This document shows, in pieces, positions 35,330 to 44,361 of a stretch of 64,000 nucleotides of DNA (position 1 is the stretch's first letter; the number at the start of each line of letters is the position of its first letter). The DNA comes from an uncultured Pelagibacteraceae bacterium (lineage in GTDB: Bacteria; Pseudomonadota; Alphaproteobacteria; Pelagibacterales; Pelagibacteraceae), in the NCBI GenBank assembly GCA_902579985.1, contig CACHIV010000004.1, positions 36,192 through 100,191 of the forward strand. Reading direction: 5' to 3'. A program made the position numbers and the translations under genes. The notes below the pieces were generated by a model. It did no database searches. It was not told the DNA's origin and saw nothing but the letters and a program-made list of their open reading frames with translations.

Positions 35330-36766
35330 ATGGATAAAATAAATTTTATAAGTCAATCAACAGCATTATCATTAATAATTATTGTAAGTATAATCTTTAC
35401 TTTAGTTGGTTTAATTTATTCAAAAAAATATCAAGGTATTAATAATTATTTAACTGCAAATAGAAACATTGACTTTTATTCATTAAGCACCAGTTTGGTT
35501 GCTTCTGCACTTGGAGCATGGATTTTATTTGGTCCTGCTTCTGCAGCTACTTGGGGTGGAATAGGAGCAGTCATTGGTTATGCACTTGGAACTGCGTTTC
35601 CAATGATTTTTTTAATATTTCTTGGAAAAAAAATTAGAAATGAATTTCCACAAGGATCTACTTTAATTGAATTTTTGAGAAAAAAATTTAGTAAAAGTTT
35701 GTTTAAGTTAGTCTTAGTAATGACAATCTTCTATATGTTTGTTTTTTTATGTGCAGAAGTAACTGCTGTTGCAATGTTAATAAATTATATTTCTGGTACT
35801 GATTTTTGGATTACAGCTCTAATCATTTTATCAGGAACTTTGATTTATACTCTTTATGGAGGATTAAGAGCATCAATATTTACAGATAATATTCAAATGA
35901 TTATAATTTTGATTTTGTTTATAATATCAATCTTTTATTTAACATCATTTACAGGAGATCAATTTTCTTTTTCTTTTATAAAAGAAAAAAATCCACATTT
36001 ATTAAGTGCTAATTATATTCCTAATTATACTGCCGGTTTAACCTTTTTTATTGCTGTAGCTGCAACAAATCTTTTTCATCAAGGAAATTGGCAAAGAGTT
36101 TATGCAGCTAAAAATAATGAAATATTAAAAAAAAGTTTAATTGTTGCATTTATTGTAATTATACCAATCGTATTATTTATGGGATTCAGTGGATTAGTTG
36201 CTGTATCTATTGATCAAAATGTAGTACCTGATTTAGGTTTTTTCTCACTACTCTTAAAAGAACAAACTGAATTTTTATCATTAATGATTGTTATTCTTGG
36301 ACTTTCATTAACTATTAGCACAGTTGATACTTTAGTTAATGCAATTTCAAGTTTGATTGTTGTTGATGGTAAAGTAACCTTTAATTTAAATAAAAAAACT
36401 AATTATTTAAAGTTATCAAAATATTTCATAATAGGGCTTTCTATTATTGCTTTTATTATAGCCTCTAAAGGGTTTAGTGTTTTGTATTTATTTTTATTGG
36501 CAGATTTATTTTGCTGTGCATTTGTGCTTACTGTTTTTTATAGTTTTTATAATAAAAAATTTGATGAAAAAACCGCATATACTTCAATAATTATAGGATT
36601 AGTTGTTGGCTTTCTTCTATTTCCAACTCCTGATTTTTCAAAAAGTTTGTTAATAGGAATTATGGTGCCAGTGGAATTATTTCCAACTATCGTATCTCAA
36701 TCTTTACTATTTATATCTTTTTTAACCGCAACATTTATACCTATGTTAATTTGGAGATTAAAATAG
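35330..36766 (+). CDS. thiV: Sodium/solute symporter, probable thiamine-precursor transporter
   Basis: A roughly 478-residue SSS-family transporter with about 13 hydrophobic helices (conserved GAWILFGPASAATWGG; ATNLFHQGNWQR). The TPP riboswitch directly in front indicates a thiamine-related cargo. SAR11 cells need the precursor HMP and carry a riboswitch-controlled SSS transporter, ThiV, that matches this arrangement. ATG 35330 is chosen because AGGG lies at a normal distance; ATG 35324 would leave no spacing. Confidence 0.88.
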   Translation: MDKINFISQSTALSLIIIVSIIFTLVGLIYSKKYQGINNYLTANRNIDFYSLSTSLVASALGAWILFGPASAATWGGIGAVIGYALGTAFPMIFLIFLGKKIRNEFPQGSTLIEFLRKKFSKSLFKLVLVMTIFYMFVFLCAEVTAVAMLINYISGTDFWITALIILSGTLIYTLYGGLRASIFTDNIQMIIILILFIISIFYLTSFTGDQFSFSFIKEKNPHLLSANYIPNYTAGLTFFIAVAATNLFHQGNWQRVYAAKNNEILKKSLIVAFIVIIPIVLFMGFSGLVAVSIDQNVVPDLGFFSLLLKEQTEFLSLMIVILGLSLTISTVDTLVNAISSLIVVDGKVTFNLNKKTNYLKLSKYFIIGLSIIAFIIASKGFSVLYLFLLADLFCCAFVLTVFYSFYNKKFDEKTAYTSIIIGLVVGFLLFPTPDFSKSLLIGIMVPVELFPTIVSQSLLFISFLTATFIPMLIWRLK

Positions 36767-36787
36767 ATTTAAACAATTTGTAGAAAT

Positions 36788-38515
36788 TTAAATATTTGAT
36801 AGCCACATTGTCTCAAAGGGTTTTAAACTCAAATAATCTTTATCTTTAAATTTTATCTGAGGATTAATTAAATTTTTCCACATATGATATTTTTTGTTTA
36901 ACTTAGTATTTTGAGTTTCTGAGGTTATATTAGTGATACAAATTATAGTTTGTTTTTTATCTATACTTATTCTTTTTAAACAGAATATTTTTGACCCAAG
37001 ATCAATGGTAGCCCTAAAGGCATTTGGATGAAAAGCTTTATGTTTTCTTCTAATATTCAATAGATTTGTAATATTCTTATAAAAAATCAATTGTTTTGAT
37101 TTGTTATCTTTAAGTCTTTTCAGAAGGTTATTTTCATTCCATCTATATCTATTAACATCTCTATTATTTCCAGTTATTATATATTTAGCTTCATCATTTG
37201 ATTTTCCAAATAAAGAATTAAAATATAATGCGGGAATTCCATCAAATGAAATCATAATTGAATGTGCGGATAAATATCTCTCTAAAAAAAATTTTCCAGT
37301 TTTATCAAAATCAGATTTTTGTAATGCGTTAAAGACAGTTATATTTGCCTCATATACCTTTTTTGATTTATTTTGAATTTTTCTGTAAGAAAATTTTGAG
37401 CCATTTTTCTTTAATCTTTTTAAAAAATTTTTTGTAGTTTTGGAATTGAGTATACCTTCAATTGGTCTCATTCCTATGCCATCATGAGATGCAATAAAAT
37501 TTAAATAGTTATTTCCAAGCTTTGTTAAAGGTAATTTTTTACTCCACTTATTTATGAAAGAACTATTTTCAAATAAAAGTGCATGTATTAATAAAGGTGG
37601 TAATGTAAAATTATATATCCAATTAGCTTCGTCATTATTCTTCCCAAAATAACTAATATTTTCTTTTTCTGGTAAATTTGTTTCAGTAACTATTAAAGTT
37701 TGAATATTTAAAAAACTATTTATTATTTTAAATAACTTTATTACTTCATGAGTTTGTTTTAAATTTATACATTTTGTACCATTTTCTTTCCATAAATATG
37801 CAATTGCATCTAATCTAAAAATTGTTATCCCATGGTTGATAAGATTAATCATAATTTTGATAAATCTTAATAAAACAGATGGATTTTTAAAATTAAGATC
37901 TATTTGATCTGGACTAAATGTTCTCCATATAAATTTTTTTTTTTTAAAAATATCTATCTTTTTAAGCAGTTTATGATCTCTTGGTCTTATTACTTTAGAT
38001 ACATTAAATTTATTATTTACTGTGAAAAAATAATCTTTGCCTGGTTTTTTTTCCTTTAAAAAATTTCTAAACCATAAACCTCTAGCTGATGAATGATTTA
38101 TTACAATATCTGCCATTATGTTATTTTTTTTTGATAAATTAGAAATGTCCGACCAGTTACCAAATCTTTTATCTATCTTATAATGATCCTTAACTGCAAA
38201 TCCACTATCACTACTAGATGGATAAAATGGTAAAAAATGAATAGTATTAAAATATTTCTTTAATCTTTTTTGAAAAAATTTTTTAAAAACTTTAATAGAA
38301 CCTTTTTTATCAGAATATATACTATCCCCATAAGAAATTATTAAAGAGGTTTTCTCAGAAATATTTTTTTTTCTTTTTGGATTTTTTTTATTAAAACTTT
38401 TTATTATTTGAACGATCTCTCTTTCAAAATAATCAATATCTTTTTTAGATAAAGATATTTTGTAAATATTATCTAATTTAGATCTTATTCTTTTTTGATC
38501 TTTTTGAGTTAACAT
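36788..38515 (-). CDS. GH13 sucrose-phosphorylase-like enzyme (probable glucosylglycerate phosphorylase)
   Basis: A 575-residue alpha-amylase-family protein. GH13 regions are DIVINHSS (region I), FRLDAIAYLWKE with the nucleophile Asp (region II), the acid/base Glu in IVTETNLP (region III) and ASHDGIGMRP (region IV). The RLDAIAYLWKE signature is that of sucrose-phosphorylase-like GH13_18. Its position after a glucosylglycerate synthesis pair suggests phosphorolysis of glucosylglycerate. The start overlaps the synthase stop by one base. Confidence 0.85.
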   Translation of the reverse strand: MLTQKDQKRIRSKLDNIYKISLSKKDIDYFEREIVQIIKSFNKKNPKRKKNISEKTSLIISYGDSIYSDKKGSIKVFKKFFQKRLKKYFNTIHFLPFYPSSSDSGFAVKDHYKIDKRFGNWSDISNLSKKNNIMADIVINHSSARGLWFRNFLKEKKPGKDYFFTVNNKFNVSKVIRPRDHKLLKKIDIFKKKKFIWRTFSPDQIDLNFKNPSVLLRFIKIMINLINHGITIFRLDAIAYLWKENGTKCINLKQTHEVIKLFKIINSFLNIQTLIVTETNLPEKENISYFGKNNDEANWIYNFTLPPLLIHALLFENSSFINKWSKKLPLTKLGNNYLNFIASHDGIGMRPIEGILNSKTTKNFLKRLKKNGSKFSYRKIQNKSKKVYEANITVFNALQKSDFDKTGKFFLERYLSAHSIMISFDGIPALYFNSLFGKSNDEAKYIITGNNRDVNRYRWNENNLLKRLKDNKSKQLIFYKNITNLLNIRRKHKAFHPNAFRATIDLGSKIFCLKRISIDKKQTIICITNITSETQNTKLNKKYHMWKNLINPQIKFKDKDYLSLKPFETMWLSNI

Positions 38516-39735
38516 TAATAATATTTTTTATTATCATCATTAACTTCTTTTTCAAGTCTTCTAAGAAAACCTGGTATGGCACTTTTTACTCTGCTCCAGG
38601 TTGGTATAAACGGGGTATCCATTGGATTAAGAATAAAAGCCTCTCCCGCTTTCATTATATTGATTGCAAATAATTCAACCGCTTTTTCTTCAGTATGAGA
38701 GTCAAATTTTAGTCCATTCATCACAGCATCACTTCTATAGATATCAATCAAATCTAAAGCTGATCTATAATAAGTTGCTTTTAATGATCTAAATTTTTCT
38801 CTACTAAATGTATTACCTTGTGTTGCTAATTTTTTAATAAATGTTTTGATTATGTCAATTGACATTCTTGATAATCCTTTTGTTTCATCATCGATAGATA
38901 ATACCTGATGTTTGTGATCATAAGTATCAGCTAAGTCTACTTGGCATATATTTTGAGGTGAGAAACTTCTTTGCATTTCTGATAGGATTCCAACTTCAAT
39001 TCCCCAGTCTGATGATATTCTTAATTCAGGCAAAATATTTCTTCTAAATGAAAACTCACCTGCAAGAGGATATTTGAATGATTTCATAAATTCTAAATAA
39101 TCACTTTTGCCTATAGTTTTTTCTAAAGCAGTGAGCAGTGGAAAAACTAGCAATCTTGCCACTCTTCCATTCATTTTTTCATTTGCTACTCTTGGATAAT
39201 ATCCTTTGCAAAATTCAAAATTGAAAAGAGGGTTTACAACTGGATAAAAAAGCTTAGCTAGCATTCTTCTATCATATGTCTTTATATCACAATCATGTAA
39301 AGCAACAGAACGAGCACTATCTCTTGCAATACACATTCCAATGCAATACCAAACATTACGTCCTTTACCAAATTCACTTGGAGCTAGATTATTTTTTTTT
39401 AATTCTTGGTCGAGTTTTTTAAGTTTTGGTCCATCATTCCAAAGAATTGAAAAAGAGGTTTTTAATTTTTTAAAAAATTTCCAAGCTTTTTTTGCCTGTA
39501 TTTCGTTTGCCTTATCTAATCCGATAATTATATGATCTAAATATTTAGTCTTACTAATTTCATCAACTATTTTTGGTAATGCTGTCCCCTCTAATTCAGA
39601 ATAAAGACATGGTAAAATTAACTCCATCTTCCTTTGTTTGGAAAATTTAAGTAATTCATTTTCTATATCTGAAGTAGATTTAGTGCCAAAGTCATGTAAT
39701 GTAGAAATAACTCCATTCTGTGAAAAATCACTCAT
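38515..39735 (-). CDS. gpgS: Glucosyl-3-phosphoglycerate synthase-like glycosyltransferase
   Basis: A 406-residue GT-A glycosyltransferase with the nucleotide-sugar LPCLYSELEG start, the DCDIKTYD metal motif (D-x-D) and the GEFSFRR segment. It resembles GpgS, which transfers glucose from an NDP-sugar to 3-phosphoglycerate. The phosphatase upstream and the phosphorylase downstream complete a pathway for the osmolyte glucosylglycerate. Confidence 0.82.
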   Translation of the reverse strand: MSDFSQNGVISTLHDFGTKSTSDIENELLKFSKQRKMELILPCLYSELEGTALPKIVDEISKTKYLDHIIIGLDKANEIQAKKAWKFFKKLKTSFSILWNDGPKLKKLDQELKKNNLAPSEFGKGRNVWYCIGMCIARDSARSVALHDCDIKTYDRRMLAKLFYPVVNPLFNFEFCKGYYPRVANEKMNGRVARLLVFPLLTALEKTIGKSDYLEFMKSFKYPLAGEFSFRRNILPELRISSDWGIEVGILSEMQRSFSPQNICQVDLADTYDHKHQVLSIDDETKGLSRMSIDIIKTFIKKLATQGNTFSREKFRSLKATYYRSALDLIDIYRSDAVMNGLKFDSHTEEKAVELFAINIMKAGEAFILNPMDTPFIPTWSRVKSAIPGFLRRLEKEVNDDNKKYY

Positions 39736-39750
39736 AAAAGTTTTTTAGCC

Positions 39751-40551
39751 TTAATAGTTCAATTTAACTAGAGCCATTTTAATCACATCAGCCCAGCCCT
39801 CAGGTGATGGCTTGTTAGAAACTATTAAATTATCTATATTTATTTGATCTTGCTTAAATTTATCATTAAATACCAAACAAGCAATATCAGCATTTTTTAA
39901 CATATCTAAATCATTATAGTTGTCTCCAACAGCAATTGTTTTTAGTTTTTTTTTATCTTTTTTAAAAAATCTTAAAAAAATTTGCATTGCTTTAGCTTTA
40001 CTAACTTTATCGCAGAGATTAACTATTCGACCTCCTTCTTGCAATGTTAATTCTTTAGTTTTTAAAATTTTGCTTAATTCAATTTTTTCATTTTTAGTAC
40101 CCTCAAAAACAAATGGAATTGTAAATTTTCTGTCTAATGCAAAGTTAAGATTATCTTTTGATAAACCTAAAATATTAGACTGAACATTTTTATCCATTAG
40201 ATAAATCCATTTACATTTAACGCTTAAATTTTTTGGTACTTCATTATTAAAAACTTTCAACAACTCATTTTTATCTCTACCAAGTATTAATTTTTGTGGT
40301 AAATCTTTTTTGAGTAAGTTTAATCCATTAATTACAGATCCATTCTCAGAGATAAATGGTAAATCTTGGCCAAGTTCTTTATTGAACTCTAAAATTTCCT
40401 TTTCAGTTTTACTAGTATTAGGAATAATAATTATCCCTTCATCAATGAGATTTTTTAAATAATCTTTTATTTCATCAAATTTAAAATTATCTCTATGTAG
40501 CAATGAGCCATCTAAGTCAGTAAATATGATTAATGAAAATTTTTTACTCAA
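39751..40551 (-). CDS. HAD phosphatase, mannosyl/glucosyl-3-phosphoglycerate phosphatase-like
   Basis: A 266-residue HAD-IIB protein: motif I FTDLDGSLL, ISENGSVI, and motif IV VGDNYNDLDML. This subtype includes the mannosyl-3-phosphoglycerate phosphatases. Next to gpgS it should dephosphorylate glucosyl-3-phosphoglycerate to glucosylglycerate. Seven bases separate it from the ABC ATPase. Confidence 0.85.
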   Translation of the reverse strand: MSKKFSLIIFTDLDGSLLHRDNFKFDEIKDYLKNLIDEGIIIIPNTSKTEKEILEFNKELGQDLPFISENGSVINGLNLLKKDLPQKLILGRDKNELLKVFNNEVPKNLSVKCKWIYLMDKNVQSNILGLSKDNLNFALDRKFTIPFVFEGTKNEKIELSKILKTKELTLQEGGRIVNLCDKVSKAKAMQIFLRFFKKDKKKLKTIAVGDNYNDLDMLKNADIACLVFNDKFKQDQINIDNLIVSNKPSPEGWADVIKMALVKLNY

Positions 40552-40557
40552 GGAAAT

Positions 40558-41610
40558 CTATCTTATCCTATTCTTATTTTTATCAAAAAATAAGACTTTA
40601 TCTTTTGAAAAAGAAATCATTAGTGATTGGTCTTTAATTTTTTCTGATGATTTAATTATAATTTGATTTTCTGATACTTTTGAATAAATAATTTTTTCAA
40701 ATCCTAAATTTTCAATAAGATCAATTTTAACGTTTACTTGAATTTCACGATCATTTTTTAAACTTATATCCTCTGGTCTAACACCAAGATATATATCATC
40801 TTCAAATTTAAAATTTTCAAAAGTTATATTATTATTAAATAATTCTAATGTGTTTGAATTGGTGATTTGTTCTTTATTAATTTTTATTATATTCATTTTT
40901 GGCGAACCTATAAATTCAGCAACAAAAATATTATTAGGATTTGAGTATATCTCGTTAGGTGAGCCAAATTGTTCTATATTACCTTGATTTAGAATTACTA
41001 TTCTGTCTGCAAGAGTCATAGCTTCCACTTGATCATGAGTGACATAAACAACATTAGAGTTCATTTTTTTATGAAGTTTAGATATTTCGACCCTCATTTC
41101 AGATCTTAAAGCAGCATCGAGGTTTGATAACGGTTCATCAAATAAAAAAAGTTTAGGATTTCTTGTAATAGCTCTTCCAATAGCTACTCTTTGTTTTTGA
41201 CCTCCTGATAATTGTTTTGGTTTTCTATCAAGTAAATCTTGAATTTGAAGAGTATGAGCAGCATCATTAACTTTTTGATTTATTTCACTTTTCGAAAGTT
41301 TTTCCATTTTTAAACCAAATGACATATTTTCATAAACATTCATATGAGGGTAAAGGGCATATGATTGAAATACCATAGCAATTTCACGTTTCGATGGTAT
41401 TAAATCGTTAATTAATTTCTTATCTAAAAAAATTTCTCCCTCATCAACAGTTTCGAGTCCAGAAATCATTCGAAGCAATGTTGATTTTCCACAACCTGAG
41501 GGCCCCACCAAAACAATAAATTCTCCATCCTTGATATTTATGTTAAATTCATTAATAACTTTATTATTTCCAAAAGATTTATTGAGGTTTTTAATTATAA
41601 TTTCTGACAT
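40558..41610 (-). CDS. Sugar ABC transporter ATPase (MalK/UgpC type)
   Basis: A 350-residue ATPase: Walker A GPSGCGKST, signature LSGGQKQRVAIGRA, Walker B LFLFDEPLSNLDA, and a C-terminal TOBE regulatory domain with GVRPEDI. It heads the glucosylglycerate operon and is divergent from the matching binding-protein and permease genes. Confidence 0.92.
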   Translation of the reverse strand: MSEIIIKNLNKSFGNNKVINEFNINIKDGEFIVLVGPSGCGKSTLLRMISGLETVDEGEIFLDKKLINDLIPSKREIAMVFQSYALYPHMNVYENMSFGLKMEKLSKSEINQKVNDAAHTLQIQDLLDRKPKQLSGGQKQRVAIGRAITRNPKLFLFDEPLSNLDAALRSEMRVEISKLHKKMNSNVVYVTHDQVEAMTLADRIVILNQGNIEQFGSPNEIYSNPNNIFVAEFIGSPKMNIIKINKEQITNSNTLELFNNNITFENFKFEDDIYLGVRPEDISLKNDREIQVNVKIDLIENLGFEKIIYSKVSENQIIIKSSEKIKDQSLMISFSKDKVLFFDKNKNRIR

Positions 41611-41648
41611 TTATAAAGTTTAAAACGATTCTAAATGATTATTAAATC

Positions 41649-41677
41649 TTGTGAAAAATTTATTACACTGATAGATT
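41649..41677 (+). promoter_or_regulatory. Candidate promoter of the sugar-binding-protein operon
   Basis: TTGTGA at 41649-41654 and TAGATT at 41672-41677 are separated by 17 bases, a plausible sigma-70 pair. It puts the transcript start near 41684, downstream of the first ATG (41679) and about 40 bases before the signal-peptide start at 41724, and so supports the later start. Confidence 0.35.
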
Positions 41678-41723
41678 TATGCAACAAAAAATGGGTGGAG
41701 AATTAAAAAAAAAGAGAGGGGAA

Positions 41724-43052
41724 ATGCTTAAAAAAATAATAATTAATATATCCGTTTTAGTATTTTTAATTTCAAATACTAGTTTCGCTGATATTAAATT
41801 TTGGACTACGGAAGTCCAACCGGCTAGAATGGCTAAACAACAAGAGATGGCTAAAGCTTTTGAAGCTCAGAGTGGTATCAAAGTAGAGGTCATTCCAGTT
41901 GAAGAAAAAGATCTGGGAACAAGAGCAACAGCCGCAGCAGCAGCTGGAGATCTACCAGATGTAATTTATCATACTTTGCAATATGTTTTACCATGGGCTG
42001 AAGCTGGAATTTTAGATGTCGATGCTAATAATGATGTTGTAAAAGAATTAGGTAAAAAAACATTTGCACCTGGTGCACTAAACATGGCTAAATCAGGTTC
42101 TAAAATTGCAGCCGTTCCTGTTGATGGATGGACACAAATGGTTGTTTATAGAAAAGACCTTTTTGAAAAAGCTGGTCTTGAACCACCAACAAATTATGCA
42201 AATATAACAAAAGCTATTAAAACTTTGTCAGGCGACAACATGTATGGATTTGTTGCAGCAACAAAAACTGATGAAAATTTTATGAGTCAAGTTTTAGAGC
42301 ATGTACTTTTAGCTAATGGTGTTAATTTAGTAAAAAAAGGTGGAACAAAAAAACAAGGAAAGGCTTTAAAAAATTCTTTAGAATTTTATAAAGTTTTAGC
42401 TAAAGCTAGTCCTAAAGGAGAGCTTTTCTGGAAACAGTCTAGAGCTTTATATTTTGCTGGTAGAACACCGATGATAATTTGGTCACCATTTATAATGGAT
42501 GAGTTAGCAGGATTAAGAGACTCCGCACCTCCAACATTTAATGTTGATCCAACTTCTAATGAGTTAGCTCAAAAAACTGGTTTCATTACTAATTTTAGTG
42601 GACCTAATAATAAAAAGGGAGCAGCTTGGGCTGACATTAGATACTTTGGTATAACAGCAGATGCTGACACTGATGAAGCTAAAAAATTCATCATGTATTC
42701 AATGAATGAAGGATACACGGCTACTTTAGGCATTGCACCAGAAGGAAAATTTCCTGTAAGAAGAGGTAATTCAAGTGATCCTAATGCATTTACGAAGGCT
42801 TGGAGTAAACTTCCAGTTGGAGTTGATAGAAAGGCTCCATTAACTGATCTTTATTCATCTGATGTTATTAGTAACATTGTTGCAGGACTTGATACTGCAA
42901 GTAGATGGGGTGTTAAAGAAGGTGAGTTATCTAGAGCATCTAAAATAATTAATTCTCAATTCTTAAACAGAATAACAAGAGAATTTATTGATGATCAAAT
43001 TTCAGTTGATGAAGCAGTTAATAAAATTAACGCTGAATTAGCCAAGTTTTAA
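41724..43052 (+). CDS. Sugar ABC transporter substrate-binding protein
   Basis: A roughly 442-residue family 1 (MalE-like) binding protein with signal peptide MLKKIIINISVLVFLISNTSFA. ATG 41724 is chosen over 41679 because it has a GAGGGG ribosome site and starts the signal sequence. The neighbouring glucosylglycerate genes suggest an alpha-glucoside such as glucosylglycerate or trehalose as ligand (inference). Confidence 0.9.
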   Translation: MLKKIIINISVLVFLISNTSFADIKFWTTEVQPARMAKQQEMAKAFEAQSGIKVEVIPVEEKDLGTRATAAAAAGDLPDVIYHTLQYVLPWAEAGILDVDANNDVVKELGKKTFAPGALNMAKSGSKIAAVPVDGWTQMVVYRKDLFEKAGLEPPTNYANITKAIKTLSGDNMYGFVAATKTDENFMSQVLEHVLLANGVNLVKKGGTKKQGKALKNSLEFYKVLAKASPKGELFWKQSRALYFAGRTPMIIWSPFIMDELAGLRDSAPPTFNVDPTSNELAQKTGFITNFSGPNNKKGAAWADIRYFGITADADTDEAKKFIMYSMNEGYTATLGIAPEGKFPVRRGNSSDPNAFTKAWSKLPVGVDRKAPLTDLYSSDVISNIVAGLDTASRWGVKEGELSRASKIINSQFLNRITREFIDDQISVDEAVNKINAELAKF

Positions 43053-43066
43053 TCAATAAAATTTTT

Positions 43067-43099
43067 AAAAAGCGGATAATAATGTATTATCCGCTTTTT
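43067..43099 (+). terminator. Attenuator hairpin between binding-protein and permease genes
   Basis: A perfect 15-bp stem (43067-43081 with 43085-43099) with an ATG loop whose right arm ends in a T tract. It has the form of an intrinsic terminator but ends two bases before the next start codon, so it may also hide that gene's ribosome site. Confidence 0.85.
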
Positions 43100-43101
43100 A
43101 T

Positions 43102-44361
43102 ATGAGCAATACATTATCAAAAATAGAAAAAAGAACTGCTTATACTTTACTTTTACCAGCAGTTTTTTTAGTTTTTTCAATAATATTATTTCCTATTTTT
43201 GCAAATATTTGGATTAGTTTTAAGGAGGTCGGATTAAAAGATATAAGAATTCCTGAACCAAGGGCAAAAAAAATTATAAAATATGTATCAGAAGATAAAT
43301 CCGAATTAAAAATAATTTATAAATTAAGAAATAGTTCTTTAATCCAAAAAATTACCGATGTTGAGTTTAAAGATAAACTCCCAAAAGATATTAAACCTAT
43401 TGATTTAGATTCAAGATGTATCTTTAAATCAAAAATAATTAAATGTCAGTTTGGTGAATGGAGACCAAAATACAGAGAAAATTTTGAAATTTTAGTTAAA
43501 AATGAAAAAAATAAAGAGATAGATAAAAAAATAATCAAATCTCAAAAACCAAATTTAAGTGGTAAATCAGATAATATTCTTTTGACAACAAATTTTACTT
43601 TAAATAACTTCAAAAAAGTTTTTTATGAAAATGATTTCATTGATTTATTATTAACTACTTTTTACTTCACTTTTTTTGGGACCATAGGAGCAATAATCTT
43701 TGGAATTCTAGCAGCACAATTAGTTAATCAAAATTTTTATGGTCGTTCTTTTATGAGAAGTATTTTACTTTTTCCATACGTGGGCCCTGTGGTTGCCTTA
43801 GCGTACACTTGGACATTATTACTTGATCCAAATAGTGGTACATTTAATGCTTTGATGGTAAATTTTAACATTTTTGACGAACCAATAAATTTACTGGGTC
43901 AAAAATACATGGTGATGAATATTTTTGGCTTTGAATTAAAATTAAGATTAGCTTTAACCACAGTTATATTTTTTGAGATTTGGAGATATTTCCCTCTAGC
44001 ATTTCTATTTATACTCGCGAGACTGCAAGCTGTCCCAAAGGATTTATATGAAGCTGCAGAAGTTGATGGAGCAGGACCGCTTAAAAAGTTTATCCACATT
44101 ACTCTTCCACAAATAACAGCAATCATATCTATATTGTTTATGATTAGATTTATTTGGAATTTTAACAAATTCGAGGATATTTTTTTATTAACTGGTGGTG
44201 CATCTGGAACCAGGACATTACCGATAAATGTTTATCAACAAGGTTTTGCAATATCGGATATAGGCATGGGATCTGCTGTCTCTATAGTAATAGTCTTATT
44301 ACTTATAATTTTTATGTTTATTTATTTTAAATTAATTGGAAGAAAGGCAAATGAAATTTAA
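43102..44361 (+). CDS. Sugar ABC transporter permease (MalF/UgpA type)
   Basis: A 419-residue permease with the EAA loop YEAAEVDGAGPLKKFIHITLP. Between TM1 (about residues 13-35) and TM2 (about 190-210) lies an unusual hydrophilic stretch of some 150 residues, predicted periplasmic; UgpA-type proteins usually have a short loop there. Its end overlaps the second permease gene. Confidence 0.88.
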   Translation: MSNTLSKIEKRTAYTLLLPAVFLVFSIILFPIFANIWISFKEVGLKDIRIPEPRAKKIIKYVSEDKSELKIIYKLRNSSLIQKITDVEFKDKLPKDIKPIDLDSRCIFKSKIIKCQFGEWRPKYRENFEILVKNEKNKEIDKKIIKSQKPNLSGKSDNILLTTNFTLNNFKKVFYENDFIDLLLTTFYFTFFGTIGAIIFGILAAQLVNQNFYGRSFMRSILLFPYVGPVVALAYTWTLLLDPNSGTFNALMVNFNIFDEPINLLGQKYMVMNIFGFELKLRLALTTVIFFEIWRYFPLAFLFILARLQAVPKDLYEAAEVDGAGPLKKFIHITLPQITAIISILFMIRFIWNFNKFEDIFLLTGGASGTRTLPINVYQQGFAISDIGMGSAVSIVIVLLLIIFMFIYFKLIGRKANEI

